Part shown: positions 32,897 through 35,456 of the stretch, one piece after another
Layout of the letters: each line of letters begins with the position of its first letter
How positions within the stretch are numbered: position 1 is the stretch's first letter
From: G963674685 sp964591275
GTDB lineage: Bacteria > Lernaellota > Lernaellaia > JACKCT01
Assembly: GCA_964591275.1 (NCBI GenBank)
Contig: CAZQAE010000052.1
Location: 1-35,456, forward strand
Reading direction: 5' to 3'
Length of the DNA: 35,456 nt
Position numbers and translations under genes: made by a program
Notes under the pieces: generated by a model
Databases searched by the model: none
The model's input: only the letters and a program-made list of their open reading frames with translations
What the model was told of the DNA's origin: nothing

Positions 32897-33916
32897 ATGA
32901 AAACGGAAATGAAAAATCTGGATCGGGAATCCTTACGCCGATTAATGGAGCAAAGGGGCGAACGGGCATTTCGGGCCGATCAGATTTTTCGCTGGCTCTA
33001 CAAACGAGACGCGGCATCCTTCGAGGAAATGACAGACCTGAATCAACCTCTGCAACAAAAACTGGACGCCGCGTTTTGCATCCAACGTTCCAGCCTGGCT
33101 TCGCGGATGGACTCGGAAGACGGCACGGTCAAGATGCTCCTGCGCTTCCCGGACGGGGCGCAGGTCGAAACGGTTCTCATTCCTGACGCAGGTCGCGTTA
33201 CAGTATGCGTTAGCTCCCAGGTCGGATGCAACCTGGGATGCGCTTTTTGCCGCACAGGGACCATGCGCTGTGAGCGAAATCTTCAAACATGGGAAATCCT
33301 GGAACAGGTGCAGGCTGCGGCGCGGCATAATCCTGAGCGTCCAGTGTCAAACGTGGTTTTTATGGGCATGGGAGAACCTTTGCTGAACTACGAGGCAGTC
33401 GTCGCCGCCTGTCGAATTCTCAAGGACGACCTGGGTATGAATTTTTCCAATCGGCGCATCACAGTTTCCACGGTGGGCATTATCCCGGCCCTTGGCAAAC
33501 TCGGGCGCGACGTCGAAATCAGCCTGGCCGTCTCCCTGCATTCGGCTGACGATGCCACGCGCTCGCGCCTGGTGCCGATCAACAAAAAGTATCCGCTCAA
33601 AGACCTGATACAGGCCTGTCGCGAATTTCCGTTGTCCAATCGCCGACGCATCACCTACGAATACACCATGCTCAGCGGCGTCAATGATTCCGACGAAGAC
33701 GCTCATCAATTGCGCCGGTTGATGACGCCGCTCAAAGCGCATGTCAACTTGATATTTTTCAATCCCTGGCAGGGCTGCTCTTTTAAGCCCACGCCGGAAA
33801 AACGCGTGCGGGAGTTTCAGCGAATACTCCTGGACGGCAAGATCAACTGCGTGGTGAGGAAAAGCCGAGGACGCGACATTCTCGCCGCTTGCGGGCAACT
33901 GAAGAGCAAAGTATGA
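32897..33916 (+). CDS. rlmN: Dual-specificity 23S rRNA/tRNA adenine C2 methyltransferase
   Basis: The 339-residue radical-SAM enzyme methylates C2 of adenine 2503 in 23S rRNA and adenine 37 in some tRNAs. The N-terminal helical domain contains FRADQIFRWLYKRD. The iron-sulfur cluster motif is CNLGCAFC (Cys111, 115, 118). GMGEPLLNYEAV binds SAM, and the C-terminal Cys332 in DILAACGQL is the second mechanistic Cys. The start is taken at ATG 32897; a TTG at 32882 is also in frame. Its stop codon lies within a short ATGAAGT-type repeat block. It is divergent from the CAP lipoprotein, with about 105 bases between starts. Confidence 0.96.
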   Translation: MKTEMKNLDRESLRRLMEQRGERAFRADQIFRWLYKRDAASFEEMTDLNQPLQQKLDAAFCIQRSSLASRMDSEDGTVKMLLRFPDGAQVETVLIPDAGRVTVCVSSQVGCNLGCAFCRTGTMRCERNLQTWEILEQVQAAARHNPERPVSNVVFMGMGEPLLNYEAVVAACRILKDDLGMNFSNRRITVSTVGIIPALGKLGRDVEISLAVSLHSADDATRSRLVPINKKYPLKDLIQACREFPLSNRRRITYEYTMLSGVNDSDEDAHQLRRLMTPLKAHVNLIFFNPWQGCSFKPTPEKRVREFQRILLDGKINCVVRKSRGRDILAACGQLKSKV

Positions 33917-34020
33917 GTTATGAAGTATGAGGTATGAAGTAGGGGCGGTTTGAAACCGCGATGTAGGAGCGACATTTCCTGTCCTGAGCGAAGCCGAAGG
34001 GCTGTCGCGATTTCAGGGGC
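33913..34020. repeat. Heptad repeats and nested REP-like palindromic element
   Basis: Positions 33913-33940 hold four 7-base units (ATGAGTT, ATGAAGT, ATGAGGT, ATGAAGT) of the family also seen at 11071. Next comes a palindrome GCGGTTTGAAACCGC (33945-33959), then a REP-like element with GAGCGACATTTC and its near mirror GTCGCGATTTC. Between them sits CTGAGCGAAGCCGAAGGG flanked on both sides by CTGTC, as if one small element had landed inside another. A related GCGGTTGGAAACCGC hairpin lies at 35058. Confidence 0.7.
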
Positions 34021-34104
34021 GGCCCCCAGACTGGCGGAGAGCATGTCCCGGAAAATGAGGCGCACGGGCGCTTTCCGGCGCTCCGTTCAAGGAGGCGTCT
34101 GATC

Positions 34105-34902
34105 GTGAATTATTTTCGCCTTTTCCCAAAACTCCTTCGCATCCTTTTCATCACGGCGATCGGCCTGGCGATAGCTTCAATTTTTGCAGGCGTGTTTTAC
34201 TGCTTTTGGCCGGTCATCACCGCGCAGATTCCGGCACCGGTCGATTATCCCAAAAACTTTACAAAGCGCCTGCTGGTCATCGATCCCGGACACGGCGGCG
34301 AGAACGAAGGAGCCAAAACCTTCTGGGGTCTTCATGAAAAGCGTCGCAATCTGCGCGTTGCGTGGGCGCTCAAAAGACGCATGGAAGCAACAGAGCATTG
34401 GATCGTGCGCCTGACACGAGACCGGGAAATGTATCTGACCAATTCGATGCGGCCCCAAATCGCCAACGAGTTTGAAGCGGATATTTATATCAGCATCCAC
34501 GGCAACGCCTGGTTCACGCCGCGCCAGGGCTTTTCCGTCATCTGGTACGCCGCGCAAAAAGAGCCGCTTAGCGAAAAGTTGGCGTTTTCCATCGCCGGGG
34601 GGCTGCGTGACGCGGGTTTCCCCATGGACATGAAAATGGGACCGGTCTTCAAGGATTTTCACGAAAATCGCGAAAACAGCCCCGATTATCAGTTGTGGTC
34701 CAACGCCTTACCCATTTACGTGCGGGAAAAAACCAACCATCCCATGATCTATCCCGCAAAAATGCCCGCGGTATTAATCGAGACGCATTATATGAGCGAC
34801 CCTCAGCAGGCCTTGCAGTTTGAAAGCCGACTTATGATGGATCGCCTGTGCGTAGCCCTTGAAGGCGGCTTGGTGAAATTCGCCACGGAAAACCTCGACT
34901 GA
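34105..34902 (+). CDS. N-acetylmuramoyl-L-alanine amidase (Amidase_3), membrane anchored
   Basis: The 265-residue protein has an N-terminal signal-anchor (about residues 10-33, LRILFITAIGLAIASIFAGVFY) and an Amidase_3 domain from about residue 52. Zinc ligands are His63 in IDPGHGGENEG, Glu78 in GLHEKRRNL and His132 in SIHGNA; the catalytic Glu226 is in AVLIETHYMSDP. It cleaves the amide bond between N-acetylmuramic acid and the stem peptide in the periplasm. The start is GTG 34105 with GGAGG nine bases upstream. A block around residues 170-205 (FKDFHENRENSPDYQLW) is longer than in AmiC-type enzymes and may be a regulatory insertion. Confidence 0.93.
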   Translation: MNYFRLFPKLLRILFITAIGLAIASIFAGVFYCFWPVITAQIPAPVDYPKNFTKRLLVIDPGHGGENEGAKTFWGLHEKRRNLRVAWALKRRMEATEHWIVRLTRDREMYLTNSMRPQIANEFEADIYISIHGNAWFTPRQGFSVIWYAAQKEPLSEKLAFSIAGGLRDAGFPMDMKMGPVFKDFHENRENSPDYQLWSNALPIYVREKTNHPMIYPAKMPAVLIETHYMSDPQQALQFESRLMMDRLCVALEGGLVKFATENLD

Positions 34903-35077
34903 CTAAACGATCCCATTTGAATCTGCTGGAAAAAAGTCGAAATTTCCGTCCCTTCGACAAAGAGCGAAGCGAAATGGTCGTATCCCGCGCACCTTCAATT
35001 AATAACGTGGCTGGCAATCGTTCCTTCACTGTCCACTGAAAAATCGCGTCTGCATTCGCGGTTGGAAACCGCTCCCA
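34903..35077. other. Intergenic stretch with REP-like sequence before the group II intron
   Basis: No gene is seen. It contains a degenerate CCCTTCGACAAAGAGCGAAGCG segment near 34950-34970, akin to the GAGCGAAGCCGAAGGG element at 33985. The hairpin GCGGTTGGAAACCGC (35058-35072) is similar to 33945-33959. The intron starts five bases after that hairpin. Confidence 0.5.
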
Positions 35078-35456
35078 GTGCGCCTGAGAGCGTGTCCGGT
35101 CAGAGAGGTGCAAGTCCTCTTCAGGCAGACGCTCTCCGGCCTGTAACCGACTGTAACTGCGTCGTCGCGAGTCGGGGTGAGGAGCAACAGGAGGTGAATG
35201 ACCAGTCCTTAGGATAACGAACTCGATTCGGCCTGATGCCGTCGGCGAGCCTGCTAGGAAATAGCGAAGCCTAGATCGCGAGAGCGGGAATGCAGCGCGC
35301 TGAGGGGTAGCGTGTAAAAGCGATGTCGGAGGAACATCGGGTGGTTGGAAACGGAATGGTCGTGAAGGCCGGGCCCGTGAATCTTTGGAGACCTGCCGCA
35401 TGGCGAGAGCGCGGCAGGAGTCAGAGCGTCCATAGTAGCGTTGAGGCGCCTGTAAC
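35078..35456 (+). mobile_element. Group II intron, 5' part (domains I to IV start), truncated by window end
   Basis: The stretch opens with GTGCGCC, the conserved 5' end of bacterial group II introns. The folded landmarks follow: stem GAGAGCGT (35086-35093) with ACGCTCTC (35129-35136), enclosing AGAGG-TGCAAGT-CCTCT (35104-35120). Near the end there is a domain IV-like stem, CCTGCCGC (35392-35399) with GCGGCAGG (35411-35418). The phrase GGAGTCAGAGCGTCCATAGTAG right after it is typical of the segment just before the intron-encoded reverse transcriptase/maturase. That gene, domains V and VI and the 3' splice site lie outside the window. The intron is on the plus strand downstream of the amidase gene. 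Subclass was not assigned; insertion just after a hairpin would suit class C. Confidence 0.82.

Noticed and set aside
1..35456. tRNA, rRNA or CRISPR array
   Set aside because: No cloverleaf with a TTCRA arm, no rRNA segment and no regularly spaced direct repeats were seen on either strand.

Overview
The window reads as a chromosomal segment of a free-living, anaerobically respiring Gram-negative bacterium. Supporting features are multihaem c-type cytochromes with signal peptides, lipoproteins with lipoboxes, a PilT twitching ATPase, an MglA-type polarity GTPase, and a two-gene histidine kinase/diguanylate cyclase unit. The mix (octahaem tetrathionate-reductase-type cytochrome, MglA plus PilT, apparent selenocysteine use) suits a deltaproteobacterial-type lineage (Desulfobacterota/Myxococcota-like) or a related candidate phylum. 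This placement is an inference, not something the sequence proves.

Layout. 1-2261: 3' end of a KefB/KefC-like cation/proton antiporter with an RCK domain, then a small-subunit catalase (katA). 2262-3361: a 450-base stretch with only a possible frameshifted small ORF, then a HAD phosphatase on the minus strand. 3473-9433: a tight plus-strand operon of SGNH acyl-esterase-like protein, MBOAT O-acyltransferase, exported TPR plus PgaB-like glycoside-hydrolase protein, an exported metallophosphatase-like protein, and RsgA. The fourth gene has an in-frame TGA followed by a bacterial-type SECIS hairpin and is very probably a selenoprotein. 9517-15184: an SDR oxidoreductase (minus), then rhomboid protease, GT-C membrane glycosyltransferase, GNAT acetyltransferase and a lipoprotein of the alkaline phosphatase superfamily. 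15357-17727: recA and pilT.

17882-21016 (minus): an apparent operon of MglA-like GTPase, OPT-family transporter, a PqqD-like peptide-binding protein overlapping it by four bases, and a 69-residue Cys-rich protein. 21341-26968 (plus): a sulfur/redox cluster of octahaem tetrathionate-reductase-like cytochrome c, a heptahaem cytochrome c fused to a membrane cytochrome b and carrying an EF-hand loop, and two YeeE/YedE transporters, the second fused to a rhodanese domain lacking its usual Cys. Together they could import sulfur oxyanions or sulfane sulfur and couple the quinone pool to periplasmic haem reductases.

27021-27625 (minus): a Phd/YefM-RelE/ParE toxin-antitoxin pair inserted just past the second YeeE gene. 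The last ~35 codons of that gene are repeated, in diverged form, on the far side of the pair. 28042-32790 (minus): peptide deformylase, PAS histidine kinase, REC-GGDEF diguanylate cyclase and a CAP/SCP lipoprotein. 32897-34902 (plus): rlmN and an Amidase_3 cell-wall hydrolase. From about 35078 to the window end lies the 5' ribozyme part of a group II intron, cut off before its reverse transcriptase.

The strongest candidates for something not well described are the selenocysteine-containing PCGU metallophosphatase in an exopolysaccharide-modification operon, the OTR/cytochrome b-c fusion/YeeE-pseudorhodanese cluster, and the PqqD-OPT gene pair.
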